Below, piece after piece: positions 5,212 through 12,903 of a stretch of DNA of 15,370 nucleotides. The notes under the pieces were generated by a model. It saw nothing but the letters and a program-made list of their open reading frames with translations, did not search any database and was not told the DNA's origin. Source of the stretch: DATILI01 sp035476635 (GTDB taxonomy: Bacteria; Pseudomonadota; Gammaproteobacteria; Burkholderiales; Burkholderiaceae_C); contig DATILI010000248.1 of NCBI GenBank assembly GCA_035476635.1, positions 1 through 15,370 of the forward strand. The letters run 5' to 3'. Numbering within the stretch: position 1 is the stretch's first letter; each line of letters starts with the position of its first letter. Position numbers and translations under genes: made by a program.

Positions 5212-7104
5212 TCAGCGTACCGGCTTGGGCAAGCGCTTCTTGGCGTCGCGCGGTACAAACACCTTGCCAGCCGGCTTTGCAAAGTCAGGCCGGGCGAAAC
5301 CACCGGGCCGGCGGTCGCCGCCGAAGTCGCCACGGGGCGCAGCACCTTCCCGACGGGGGGCAAAACTGTTGTCGCCGAAGGCCGGCTTGCGGGCAAAGGT
5401 GTTGCCGTCGCGTGCATCGTGATGGGGGCGTGCCTCATGGTGCGGGCGCTCGTCACGCCGCGCAAAATTGCCATCGTTCTGAAAGCCATTGCCGGGCATC
5501 TGACGGGGGCCACGGGCATTTCTGTCGCCAAAGCCGCCACCAAATCCACCGCCGCCGAAGCCGCCACGGTCCGCACCGCGGCCGCCGCCGCCATTGCCGA
5601 ACTTGCGGTCACGCGAATGGAACTCGCGGCTGTCACGGCCACGGCCGCCAAAATCACCGCGCGGACGCTCTTGCGGCATGCGCTGCTGCGGCTCCAGGCC
5701 GGGGATGACTTCGGCTTTGAACTGCTGGTGGCTATAGCCTTCGATGTCGAAAATCTTGCGGCGGTCGCGGAATTCGGCAAACGTCACGGCCAGGCCGTCG
5801 CGCCCGGCACGACCGGTGCGGCCGATGCGGTGCGTATAGTCTTCCGCCTTCATTGGCAAGCCGAAGTTGAACACGTGCGTGATGGTGGGCACATCGATAC
5901 CGCGCGCGGCGACGTCGGTGGCCACCAGGATCTGGACCTGGCCTTGGCGCAGCGCCATCAGGCGGCGGTTGCGCAGGCCCTGGCTCAGGGCGCCGTGCAG
6001 TGCCACCGCATCGAAGCCGTCCTGCTGCAAATCGTTGGCGAGGCCATCGCACTCGACTTGCGTGCTGGCAAACACGATGGCCTGGTTGATCGAAGTGTCG
6101 CGCAGCCAATGGTCCAGCAGCTTGCGCTTGTGCTGGGCATTGTCGGCCCAGAACAGCGTCTGTTTGATATTGGCGTGCTTCTCCTGCGGCGAGTCAATCT
6201 GCACTTTTTGCGGCTGGCGCATCACGCGCGCGGCCAGTTGCTGGATGCGCGGCGCGAAGGTGGCGCTGAACATCATGGTCTGCTTGCGCTCGATGGTCAG
6301 CTGGTTGATCTCGGCCAGGTCGTCGGAGAAGCCCAGGTCGAGCATACGGTCGGCTTCGTCCACCACCAGGAACTGGACCTTGTCGAGCTTGATCTGCATC
6401 GAGCGCTGCAGGTCCAGCAGGCGGCCGGGCGTGGCGACCACGAGGTCGGCGTTTTGCAGCTTGGCAATCTGCAGCTGGTAGGGCATGCCGCCCACGATGT
6501 TGGCGATGCGAAGACCGCGGCAATGCTGCACCAGACCGATGGCGTCATGCGCCACCTGCTGCGCGAGTTCGCGCGTGGGGCAGACGATCAGGGCGCCGGG
6601 TGTGGCGGCCTTGAAATTGCGCGCGCTGGTCGGGTCCTTGCGCTTGGGACGCTTGGGAGCCGGCTCGCCCTTGGCGGCGGCGTCGGCCACGGCGCGCTCG
6701 AACTCGGCGCGCTCATCGGCCTCGGCCTGCGCCTTTTGCGACAGCAGCGTGTGCAGCACGGGCAACAGGAAGGCCGCGGTCTTGCCACTGCCGGTCTGGC
6801 TGGAAACCATCAGGTCGATGTAGCTGGCGACCTTGCCGGAGCTGTCATCGGTGGGCAGGGCCAGGGGGATGACCTTGTCCTGCACCAGCGTGGGCTGGGT
6901 GTAGCCCAGGTCTTCCACCGCACGCAGGAGTTCGGCGGCCAGGCCCAGCTTCACGAAGCCATTGGGCAACGCGGGCGCGCCCTCGGCAACCTCGGTCACG
7001 GGAGAAGAAATGGCGTCCGCGGCAAAAGATTCAGCGGCAAAAGAGTCGGAGGAATTGGATTCGGCAGGCGCAAAGTCGCCCTGCACTTCAAAAGTGTCGG
7101 TCAT
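5212..7104 (-). CDS. rhlE: DEAD-box ATP-dependent RNA helicase, RhlE type
   Basis: A 630-residue ATP-dependent RNA helicase of the RhlE group, acting in ribosome assembly and RNA remodelling. It has the full motif series: GYTQPTLVQ (Q motif, 68-75), SQTGSGKT (102-109), PTRELAQQV (176-184), ATPGRLLD, VDEAD (248-252), SAT (280-282), ATDVAARGID (395-404) and HRIGRTGRAG (425-434). Two accessory parts stand out. One is a charged insertion of about 45 residues between motifs I and Ia (about 124-167, rich in Ala/Glu then Lys/Arg/Pro). The other is a long disordered Gly/Arg/Phe/Asp-rich tail (about 475-630) ending in a basic KKRLPKPVR, probably for RNA binding. The N-terminal 45 residues are acidic and Ser/Ala-rich. 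It has its own terminator; a probable promoter about 185 bp upstream gives a long leader. Assignment to rhlE rather than another RhlE-like paralogue is likely but not certain. Confidence 0.95.
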   Translation of the reverse strand: MTDTFEVQGDFAPAESNSSDSFAAESFAADAISSPVTEVAEGAPALPNGFVKLGLAAELLRAVEDLGYTQPTLVQDKVIPLALPTDDSSGKVASYIDLMVSSQTGSGKTAAFLLPVLHTLLSQKAQAEADERAEFERAVADAAAKGEPAPKRPKRKDPTSARNFKAATPGALIVCPTRELAQQVAHDAIGLVQHCRGLRIANIVGGMPYQLQIAKLQNADLVVATPGRLLDLQRSMQIKLDKVQFLVVDEADRMLDLGFSDDLAEINQLTIERKQTMMFSATFAPRIQQLAARVMRQPQKVQIDSPQEKHANIKQTLFWADNAQHKRKLLDHWLRDTSINQAIVFASTQVECDGLANDLQQDGFDAVALHGALSQGLRNRRLMALRQGQVQILVATDVAARGIDVPTITHVFNFGLPMKAEDYTHRIGRTGRAGRDGLAVTFAEFRDRRKIFDIEGYSHQQFKAEVIPGLEPQQRMPQERPRGDFGGRGRDSREFHSRDRKFGNGGGGRGADRGGFGGGGFGGGFGDRNARGPRQMPGNGFQNDGNFARRDERPHHEARPHHDARDGNTFARKPAFGDNSFAPRREGAAPRGDFGGDRRPGGFARPDFAKPAGKVFVPRDAKKRLPKPVR

Positions 7105-7286
7105 GGTGTCTCACACGAGAAGCATCCCCGGGCGTGGCCTGGGGCGGCTGTCGTCAATGGTTAAAAAACATCAACCATCAAACGAAGCCTGCGCCAATGA
7201 AGATGGCGCTGGAGGGCCCATTTCTGCGAGCCCGGTGTGTGAAGGGAGATGTGCAAATGCGCCACCTCTTGGCAGCGCAGCCTTCG

Positions 7287-7292
7287 ATTATG
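7287..7292 (-). promoter_or_regulatory. Probable -10 box for the helicase gene
   Basis: The minus strand carries CATAAT (7292-7287) followed by CGAAGGCT, closely resembling the -10 and initial region of the rpsP and rplS promoters in this window (TATAATCG[C][A/G]GGCT). No good -35 hexamer is visible. Use of this site gives a helicase leader of about 175 nt, which contains an inverted repeat ATGGTT/AACCAT (7157-7162 and 7173-7178). The 208-bp gap between orn and the helicase holds no other gene I can support. Confidence 0.4.
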
Positions 7293-7312
7293 GCACGGGC
7301 GCGGGTTTTTAC

Positions 7313-7885
7313 CTAATCCCCCATTTTCAGGAAGTGCTCCCGGTAATGCACCAGCTCGTCGATGGACTCGTGCACGTCGGCCAGCGCCGTGTGGCTTTGC
7401 TGCTTCTTGAACTTGCTGTAGATCTCGGGCCGCCAGCGCTTGGCCAGCTCCTTCAAGGTACTCACGTCGAGATTGCGGTAGTGAAAGTAGGCCTCCAGCT
7501 TGGGCATGTACTTCACCAGGAAGCGACGGTCCTGGCTGATGGTGTTGCCGCACATCGGCGAGCCGTTCCTGGGGATGTATTTACTGATGAAATCGAGCAA
7601 TTGCTGTTCGGCAGCTTCTTCCGTGATGGCGGAAGCCTTGACCTTGTCAATGAGCCCGCTCTTGCCGTGCGTGCCCTTGTTCCAGGCGTCCATCTTGTCG
7701 AGCTGTTCGTCGCTCTGGTGGATCACCAGCACGGGGCCCTCGATGCGAGGCTCCAGATTCGGCCCTGTCACGATCACGGCAATTTCAATCAAGCGGTCCA
7801 CATCGGGTTCCAGCCCGGTCATTTCACAGTCGAGCCAGACCAGGTTCTGGTCGGATTTGGGGAGAGGGTTGTTCAGTTCAGCCAT
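7313..7885 (-). CDS. orn: Oligoribonuclease
   Basis: A 190-residue 3'-5' exoribonuclease of the DEDDh family that degrades 2-5 nt RNAs, and in c-di-GMP signalling the linear dinucleotide pGpG, to mononucleotides. All catalytic residues are visible: D19 and E21 in WLDCEMTGL, D119 in SQDRRFL, H165 and D170 in HTALADVHESI. Their spacing is the same as E. coli Orn D12, E14, D112, H158, D163. Length is normal for the family. The ATG at 7885 gives the usual N-terminus but has no Shine-Dalgarno. It is divergent from the M48 peptidase gene with only 37 bp between the starts, so their promoters overlap. It lies upstream of the RNA helicase on the same strand, though a promoter in between suggests separate control. 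Confidence 0.97.
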   Translation of the reverse strand: MAELNNPLPKSDQNLVWLDCEMTGLEPDVDRLIEIAVIVTGPNLEPRIEGPVLVIHQSDEQLDKMDAWNKGTHGKSGLIDKVKASAITEEAAEQQLLDFISKYIPRNGSPMCGNTISQDRRFLVKYMPKLEAYFHYRNLDVSTLKELAKRWRPEIYSKFKKQQSHTALADVHESIDELVHYREHFLKMGD

Positions 7886-7922
7886 GGGGAGATTGTCGCC
7901 GATGGCCTAAACTTGACCGCTT

Positions 7923-9215
7923 ATGTTCGATTCGCTTTTTGGCTCGCCCTCCCCCTCCCTTGCGCTGACGCTGTGTTTCGCCGCGGCCCTGGTGATAGGG
8001 CTCCTGGTGAAATTCTGGCTGGCTTCGCGGCAGATTCGCCATGTGGCACGGCATCGCGACACGGTGCCCGGTGCCTTCGCCGCCAACATCACGCTGGCCG
8101 CGCACCAGAAGGCCGCCGACTACACGATTGCCAAGGCCCGCTTCGGGCTGCTGGAGCTGGCTTTCGGCGCCGCAGTGCTGCTGGGCTGGACCTTGCTGGG
8201 CGGCCTGGAGGCGCTGAACCAGGCACTGCTTGCGTGGCTGGGTGGCGGCATGGCGCAGCAGCTGGCGCTGCTGGCCGCATTCACGCTGATCGGCGGCCTG
8301 ATCGATCTGCCGGTCGCGTTGTACCAGACCTTTGTGATCGAAGAGCGTTTCGGCTTCAACAAGACACCTTTCAAGCTCTGGCTGCAGGACCTGGCGAAAT
8401 CCGCGCTCCTCGGGGCCGCCATTGGCCTGCCGATTGCGGCACTGATCCTCTGGCTGATGGGCGCCGCCGGCAGCTATTGGTGGATCTGGGCCTGGGCCGT
8501 GTGGATGAGTTTCAACCTGCTGCTGATGCTGATCTATCCCAGCTTCATCGCGCCGCTGTTCAACAAGTTCAAGCCACTGGAAGACGAGTCGCTCAAAGCC
8601 CGCGTGACCGCGCTGATGCAGCGCTGTGGTTTCGCGGCCAAGGGCCTGTTCGTCATGGACGGCAGCAAGCGCAGCGCCCATGCCAATGCCTATTTCACCG
8701 GCTTTGGAGCCTCCAAGCGCGTCGTGTTCTACGACACCCTGCTGGCCAAGCTTTCCCCCGGCGAGGTCGACGCCGTGCTCGCGCATGAGTTGGGCCACTT
8801 CAAGCACAAGCACATCGTGAAGCGCATGGTCTCGCTGTTCGCTTTGAGCCTGGCCGGGTTCGCACTGCTGGGCTGGCTTTCGGGACAAGTCTGGTTCTAC
8901 ACCGGGCTGGGCGTGCGGCCCAACCTGGGCATCACTGGCGCGGCGCCCAACGATGCCTTGGCCTTGCTGCTGTTCCTGCTCGCGGTGCCGGTGTTTTCGT
9001 TTTTCCTCTCGCCGTTGTTTGCGCAAGTGTCGCGCCGCCACGAGTTCGAGGCCGACGCCTATGCCGTGGCCCAGACCAGCGGCCAGGATCTTTCAACCGC
9101 GCTGCTCAAGCTCTACGAAGACAATGCCTCCACCTTGACGCCGGACCCGGTGTTCGTGAAGTTCTATTATTCGCATCCGCCAGCTTCCGAACGGCTCGCG
9201 CGGATGTCCGCCTGA
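7923..9215 (+). CDS. M48-family membrane zinc endopeptidase (Ste24/CAAX protease 1-like)
   Basis: A 430-residue integral inner-membrane metallopeptidase. The zinc motif HELGH is at 288-292, and the third ligand is the first Glu of EFEADAYA (E374). Hydrophobic segments near residues 12-32, 75-95, 113-133, 160-180, 185-205, 303-322 and 344-366 give the multi-pass topology of Ste24-type proteases. The conserved YPSFIAPLFNKF and GSKRSAHANAYFTGFG blocks (205-262) are typical of the group. In bacteria, which lack CAAX prenylation, the substrates are presumably membrane or misfolded proteins. ATG at 7923 is the first start; no Shine-Dalgarno precedes it, and a TAAACT 9 nt upstream could be a -10 giving a nearly leaderless mRNA. 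It is the first gene of an operon with the pterin dehydratase (10-bp gap) and rsgA. Confidence 0.95.
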   Translation: MFDSLFGSPSPSLALTLCFAAALVIGLLVKFWLASRQIRHVARHRDTVPGAFAANITLAAHQKAADYTIAKARFGLLELAFGAAVLLGWTLLGGLEALNQALLAWLGGGMAQQLALLAAFTLIGGLIDLPVALYQTFVIEERFGFNKTPFKLWLQDLAKSALLGAAIGLPIAALILWLMGAAGSYWWIWAWAVWMSFNLLLMLIYPSFIAPLFNKFKPLEDESLKARVTALMQRCGFAAKGLFVMDGSKRSAHANAYFTGFGASKRVVFYDTLLAKLSPGEVDAVLAHELGHFKHKHIVKRMVSLFALSLAGFALLGWLSGQVWFYTGLGVRPNLGITGAAPNDALALLLFLLAVPVFSFFLSPLFAQVSRRHEFEADAYAVAQTSGQDLSTALLKLYEDNASTLTPDPVFVKFYYSHPPASERLARMSA

Positions 9216-9225
9216 AGGAAACCCG

Positions 9226-9561
9226 ATGAGCACGATGCTGAAGAAGAAAGACTGGTCCACCCAGCCACGGCGGGCGCTGACCGCCACGGAAATAGTCGCC
9301 AACCTGGCCAAGGTCGAGGGCTGGGCATTGACCGGCGACGGCCCCTCCGTGGCGATCGAAAAGACATACCGCTTTGCCAACTACTACGAGACCATCTCGT
9401 TCGTGAACGCGCTGGCCTTCATTGCCAACGCCCAGGACCATCACCCCGACTTGTCGGTGCACTACAACCGCTGCGTTGTTCGCTTCAATACGCACGATGT
9501 GCAAGGCATCTCGGCGACCGATTTCGACTGTGCCTTACAGATCGACGCCCTGCTGGCCTGA
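9226..9561 (+). CDS. phhB: 4a-hydroxytetrahydrobiopterin dehydratase (pterin-4a-carbinolamine dehydratase)
   Basis: A 111-residue cytoplasmic enzyme that dehydrates 4a-hydroxytetrahydropterin, recycling the cofactor of aromatic amino-acid hydroxylases such as phenylalanine hydroxylase. The family signature is clear: FVNALAFIANAQDHHPDLSV with the catalytic HHP at 72-74, then RFNTHDVQGISATDFDCA. Length is typical. ATG at 9226 has AAGGAA 6 nt upstream. It is sandwiched with 10-bp and 9-bp gaps between the M48 peptidase and rsgA, so it is translated from the same mRNA. No hydroxylase gene is in the window, so its partner must be elsewhere; the operon partners do not share an obvious pathway. Confidence 0.95.
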   Translation: MSTMLKKKDWSTQPRRALTATEIVANLAKVEGWALTGDGPSVAIEKTYRFANYYETISFVNALAFIANAQDHHPDLSVHYNRCVVRFNTHDVQGISATDFDCALQIDALLA

Positions 9562-9570
9562 GGAACGCGC

Positions 9571-10530
9571 TTGAAAAATCACCCGGCGCGCTCATCCGCG
9601 CTTGAAAGCGGCCTGGTGGTAGCGTCCCACGGGCGCCATTGCCTGGTGGAAAAGCCCGACGGACAGCGGCTGATCTGCCATCCACGCGGCAAGAAGAGCC
9701 AGGCTGTCGTGGGCGACCGTGTGCTGTGGCAGGCGACGCAGGACGAAGGCACGATGGAGAAGGTCGAGCAACGGCGCAACCTGTTTTACCGGCAGGACGA
9801 GATTCGCACCAAGTCCTTCGCGGCCAACCTCGACCAGGTTCTGATCCTGATCGCCGCCGAGCCGGAGTTTTCCGAGCACCAGTTGTCGCGCGCCTTGATC
9901 GCTGCCGAGGCCGAACGCATCACGCCCGTGATCGCACTGAACAAGAGCGACCTGGTCGAACCGTTCGAGCGCGCCTGGATCAAGCTCGCACCGTACCGGC
10001 ACATGGGGTATGGCGTGCTGCCTTTGTCGCTGCGGCTTTCCAAGGAGCCCGATCGCGAGCACCTGCTGAAGCACTTGCAAGGGCGCACGACGCTCGTGCT
10101 GGGTCCTTCTGGCTCGGGAAAAAGCACCTTGATCAATCTGCTGGTGCCCGGCGCAAGCGTTCTCACCGGGGAAATCTCGCAGGCGCTGAACTCGGGCAAG
10201 CACACGACCACCAGCACCACCTGGTATTGGGTCGATACGGCGCAATCCTCGGCCAGCCCGTGGCATGAGCGCACGGCGCTGATCGACTCCCCGGGCTTCC
10301 AGGAGTTCGGGCTGCACCACATCGATGCGATGCACCTCGCGGCGTTCATGCCCGACCTCAAGCCGCACGTGACGAACTGCAAGTTCTACAACTGCACCCA
10401 CCTGCATGAGCCGGGTTGCGGTGTGATCTCGGCCGTCAAGCTGGGGGACAGCGAAGGCGGGATCAGCGCAATCCGCTACAAGATCTATGGCGAGCTGTTC
10501 GCCGAGCTCTCGCAGCCGCCGCGCTATTGA
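9571..10530 (+). CDS. rsgA: Ribosome small-subunit-dependent GTPase A
   Basis: A 319-residue circularly permuted GTPase that assists late 30S maturation. The order of GTP motifs shows the permutation: G4 NKSD at 124-127 comes before G1 GPSGSGKST (178-186), then the GKHTTT region (209-214) and G3 DSPGF (239-243). An N-terminal OB-fold (about 10-75) binds 16S rRNA. The C-terminal zinc knuckle is intact (C270, C275, H277, C283). The start is TTG at 9571 with GAGGAA 6 nt upstream. The preceding gene's stop TGA (9559-9561) is in the same frame, and no other start codon lies between, so TTG is fixed by elimination. It is last in the peptidase-dehydratase-rsgA operon and converges with the CobD/AmpE-like gene across 18 bp. 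Confidence 0.97.
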   Translation: MKNHPARSSALESGLVVASHGRHCLVEKPDGQRLICHPRGKKSQAVVGDRVLWQATQDEGTMEKVEQRRNLFYRQDEIRTKSFAANLDQVLILIAAEPEFSEHQLSRALIAAEAERITPVIALNKSDLVEPFERAWIKLAPYRHMGYGVLPLSLRLSKEPDREHLLKHLQGRTTLVLGPSGSGKSTLINLLVPGASVLTGEISQALNSGKHTTTSTTWYWVDTAQSSASPWHERTALIDSPGFQEFGLHHIDAMHLAAFMPDLKPHVTNCKFYNCTHLHEPGCGVISAVKLGDSEGGISAIRYKIYGELFAELSQPPRY

Positions 10531-10548
10531 ACTGCAGCGCTACCGCGT

Positions 10549-11538
10549 TCAGCCCAGCAAGCGCGCCAGCGTGAGCAAGGCCAGCAGCACCATCCACATC
10601 ACCACCGAACGCCAGACCAGGCCGACGATGCTGCGCAGGTGAGGCAGCTCCGGCACACGGCCGGGGGTGGATTCGCTGTCCTGCTGTGTCGCATGCGCCT
10701 CGAAGGTCTGCGCCGTCTGGGCTGCGTAGGCCGCTTCCTTGAGCGCCTCACCGCCCAGCCGTACATTCACGGCACCCGCGGTCGCGGCAAGGATCACGCC
10801 GTCGTTGTCATCGGGGAAGCGCTGGGCATGATTGCGCCAGCCATCAATAGCCTCTTCAAAGCTGCCGACCACCGCAAAGCCCAGGGCGGTGACGCGCGCG
10901 GGCAGCCAATCGATCCAGGCCCAGGCGGCGTTCGCGGCTTGTTGCAGGGCCGCGCTCGCGGGTTGGCTTTGGGTCTTGCTCTTGTGGCGCCAATAGCGCG
11001 CCACGAACTCGCTCATGCGGTACAGCACCGCACCGGCCGGGCCCAGGCCGAAAGCCGCCAGTACAGAAAACCAGCCGAGCACGCCAAACACATGGCGGTG
11101 CGCAGCAAGCACTGAATACTCGATCACATGGCGAACGATCTCGCTGCGAGGGATGTCGCCGACATCCACTTGCTGCCAGTGGGCGAGCAGCTCGCGCGCC
11201 TGGCGCTCGTCGCCGGCATCCAGCGCGTCGCGAATTCCGGTGAAATGGTGGCTGAACTGGCGAAAACCCAGCGTGGTGTAGAGCACCGCCACGCTCCAGA
11301 GCGTGGCGAACGGCCAACCCAGGAACCAAAGCAGGAACCAATGCATCGCCAAAGCCAGCAAGGACGGCACGCCCACTGCCAAGCCCCAGGCTACCCAGCC
11401 GTGGTGCGCGCTGCCCGCGTCGAAGTTGCGGCTGGCCCAGCGTGCCCAGGCCCGCAGCCATACATGGATCGGATTGTTGCGCGCCAAGGGGCGCACCTGC
11501 TCCAGAAGCAGTGCACACAAGAGGGCAAAAAAGCTCAT
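10549..11538 (-). CDS. CobD/CbiB-family membrane protein, AmpE-like
   Basis: A 329-residue membrane protein of the CobD/CbiB superfamily. Hydrophobic segments occur near residues 1-15, 50-72, 75-95, about 145-172 and the C-terminus (about 308-327). The WIDWLPARVTALGFAVVGSFEEAIDGW block resembles both CbiB and E. coli AmpE, and the LYRMSEFVARYW segment recalls AmpE. No other cobalamin genes are near, so a role as adenosylcobinamide-phosphate synthase is not supported by context. An AmpE-like envelope-signalling role is as plausible, and the true function is unknown. ATG at 11538 has no Shine-Dalgarno, but TATCAT (11550-11545) ends 6 nt before it, as in leaderless transcripts. The NUDIX gene ends 50 bp upstream on the same strand; a CACGGT-N6-ACCGTG hairpin without T-run lies between. 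Confidence 0.85.
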   Translation of the reverse strand: MSFFALLCALLLEQVRPLARNNPIHVWLRAWARWASRNFDAGSAHHGWVAWGLAVGVPSLLALAMHWFLLWFLGWPFATLWSVAVLYTTLGFRQFSHHFTGIRDALDAGDERQARELLAHWQQVDVGDIPRSEIVRHVIEYSVLAAHRHVFGVLGWFSVLAAFGLGPAGAVLYRMSEFVARYWRHKSKTQSQPASAALQQAANAAWAWIDWLPARVTALGFAVVGSFEEAIDGWRNHAQRFPDDNDGVILAATAGAVNVRLGGEALKEAAYAAQTAQTFEAHATQQDSESTPGRVPELPHLRSIVGLVWRSVVMWMVLLALLTLARLLG

Positions 11539-11588
11539 GCGGCAATGATAGCGGCACGGTTCGCCGACCGTGGACCCCCACAGCGCGT

Positions 11589-12281
11589 TCAGGCCGCAAG
11601 AAAACGGTAGAAGTTACGCAACATGCCTGCGGTCGCGCCCCAAACGAATCGCTCGGGCGAACCACCGGCCGGGTCGGTATACGGCATCGAGAACCACTCG
11701 CGGCGCACGCCTTCCCACTCGAATGCATGGCGCCGGTGATTGGCCGGGTTCATCAGGAAATCCAGCGGAACTTCGAAAGCGTCGGCGACTTCATCGGGAT
11801 TGGGTCGCAGCACAAAGCCCGGCGTCACCAGAGCCACCACCGGTGTAACGATGAACGAGGTGCCCGTGGTGTAGATCGGCAGCGTGCCGATGACTTCGAT
11901 GAAGCGCTCGTCCAGCCCGACCTCTTCATGGGCTTCGCGCAATGCGGTCGCGGCGGCATCCTCATCGCCTTCGTCGGCCTTGCCGCCCGGAAAGGCGACC
12001 TGGCCCGAATGCGTGGAAAGATGCGCAGTGCGCTCGGTCAGCAATACCGAAGGCCGCGCATGCATGATCAAGGGCACAAGTACCGACGCGTGGGCTGGCA
12101 GGCGGTCGGCAAACTTGTGCTCGATCACCAGTTCCGGATGCCAATGCGGCGGATTGGCGAAGCGCCGCTGCAACGCCGCAGCTTGCAGCTGATCAGGCGC
12201 AATCGCGGGCAGGTGCGCATCCACCCCCAGCACCGGAACGCGATGCGGATCGAAATTGGGCAGTTTCGACAAAGGGGTCAT
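11589..12281 (-). CDS. CoA pyrophosphatase-type NUDIX hydrolase
   Basis: A 230-residue NUDIX hydrolase of the CoA/acyl-CoA pyrophosphatase subgroup (NudL/PCD1 type), expected to split CoA into 4'-phosphopantetheine and 3',5'-ADP. The subgroup motif LLTERTAHLSTHSGQVAFPGG begins at residue 80, and the Nudix box follows (GG at 99-100, REAHEEVGL at 115-123, with Asp in the first acidic position as in other CoA-type members). I chose ATG at 12281 (MTPLSKLPNF). An upstream GTG at 12323 lies inside the rplS terminator and would add 14 residues without family character. The Shine-Dalgarno is weak. It lies downstream of the ribosomal operon but is separated by that terminator, and upstream of the CobD/AmpE-like gene on the same strand. 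Confidence 0.92.
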   Translation of the reverse strand: MTPLSKLPNFDPHRVPVLGVDAHLPAIAPDQLQAAALQRRFANPPHWHPELVIEHKFADRLPAHASVLVPLIMHARPSVLLTERTAHLSTHSGQVAFPGGKADEGDEDAAATALREAHEEVGLDERFIEVIGTLPIYTTGTSFIVTPVVALVTPGFVLRPNPDEVADAFEVPLDFLMNPANHRRHAFEWEGVRREWFSMPYTDPAGGSPERFVWGATAGMLRNFYRFLAA

Positions 12282-12310
12282 GGTGCGATCTGGTTGCGGA
12301 GCCTGAAACG

Positions 12311-12343
12311 AAAAAGCCGCCACGAGCGCGAAGCTGCGGCGGC
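12311..12343 (-). terminator. Rho-independent terminator after rplS
   Basis: On the minus strand GCCGCC (12343-12338) pairs with GGCGGC (12321-12316), with an inner AGC/GCT pairing, and is followed by TTTTT (12315-12311). It lies 20 nt after the rplS stop codon and ends the rpsP-rimM-trmD-rplS operon. Confidence 0.85.
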
Positions 12344-12362
12344 CTGGTCGGAACAGCGCGCT

Positions 12363-12746
12363 TTATGCAGCAGCAGCGTTGGCCGTCGATTTGCTCGGCA
12401 GCTTTTCCTTGATACGTGCCGACTTGCCGCTGCGCTCACGCAGGTAGTACAGCTTGGCACGGCGCACATCGCCGCGACGCTTGACTTCGATGCCGGCGAT
12501 CAGGGGGCTGTAGGTCTGGAACGTACGCTCCACGCCTTCGCCGCTGGAGATCTTGCGCACGGTGAAGCCGCTGTTGAGGCCCCGGTTGCGCTTGGCGATG
12601 ACGACGCCTTCGTAGGCCTGCACGCGCTTGCGGGTGCCTTCAACGACGTTCACGCTGACGATGACGGTATCGCCGGGGGCGAACACGGGAATCTTCTTGC
12701 CTAGACGGGCAATTTCTTCCTGCTCAAGAGTTTCGATCAGATTCAT
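12363..12746 (-). CDS. rplS: 50S ribosomal protein L19
   Basis: A 127-residue 50S subunit protein located at the 30S-50S interface. The sequence is diagnostic: MNLIETLEQEEI, FAPGDTVIVSVNVVEGTRKR, QAYEGVVIAKRNRGLNSGFTVRKIS and RRAKLYYLRERSGKSARIKEK. The Ala-rich C-terminal tail makes it about 12 residues longer than the E. coli protein, which is common in betaproteobacteria. The ATG has AAGG 6 nt upstream. It is the last gene of the rpsP operon, but the 139-bp gap after trmD contains a perfect TATAAT, so it probably also has its own promoter and a leader of about 120 nt. Confidence 0.98.
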   Translation of the reverse strand: MNLIETLEQEEIARLGKKIPVFAPGDTVIVSVNVVEGTRKRVQAYEGVVIAKRNRGLNSGFTVRKISSGEGVERTFQTYSPLIAGIEVKRRGDVRRAKLYYLRERSGKSARIKEKLPSKSTANAAAA

Positions 12747-12873
12747 GGATTACCTTTGTGATCGTGCCCGCGCTACGCTAGGGGCGGCGGGATCGAAACC
12801 CATACAAGCTTTACAAGCTATGCAAGGTGTCGAAAGTGCCGCGGCCGGGCAGAGGATCTTTGGAAAGCCTGCG

Positions 12874-12903
12874 ATTATAAGCCGATCAGGCCGAACGCGA
12901 CAA
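12874..12903 (-). promoter_or_regulatory. Internal promoter upstream of rplS
   Basis: On the minus strand TTGTCG (12903-12898, 4/6) is 18 bp from TATAAT (12879-12874, 6/6). The -35 lies in the last codons of trmD and the -10 just after its stop. The stretch TTATAATCGCAGGCT is nearly identical to the rpsP promoter (TTATAATCGCGGGCT), which supports real promoter function. Confidence 0.6.

Noticed and set aside
5500..5680. Repeat array or CRISPR-like pattern in the GGC-rich stretch at the end of the helicase gene
   Set aside because: The repetition is codon-level Gly/Arg/Phe repeats of the helicase tail. There are no equal-length direct repeats with unique spacers.
5035..7164. Long plus-strand open frame (about 709 codons) opposite the RNA helicase gene
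   Set aside because: It is a mirror of a GC-rich gene with full helicase motifs on the other strand. Its translation is low-complexity Ala/Gly/Arg/His with no family, and it crosses the helicase terminator.
6962..8788. Plus-strand open frame of 608 codons across orn and the M48 gene
   Set aside because: It is antisense to orn and out of frame with the peptidase, and the product has no motif.
10531..10548. Terminator between the convergent rsgA and CobD/AmpE-like genes
   Set aside because: The 18-bp gap contains no hairpin with a T-run on either strand.
12282..12323. GTG start adding 14 residues to the NUDIX protein
   Set aside because: It would begin inside the rplS terminator stem and has no ribosome binding site.
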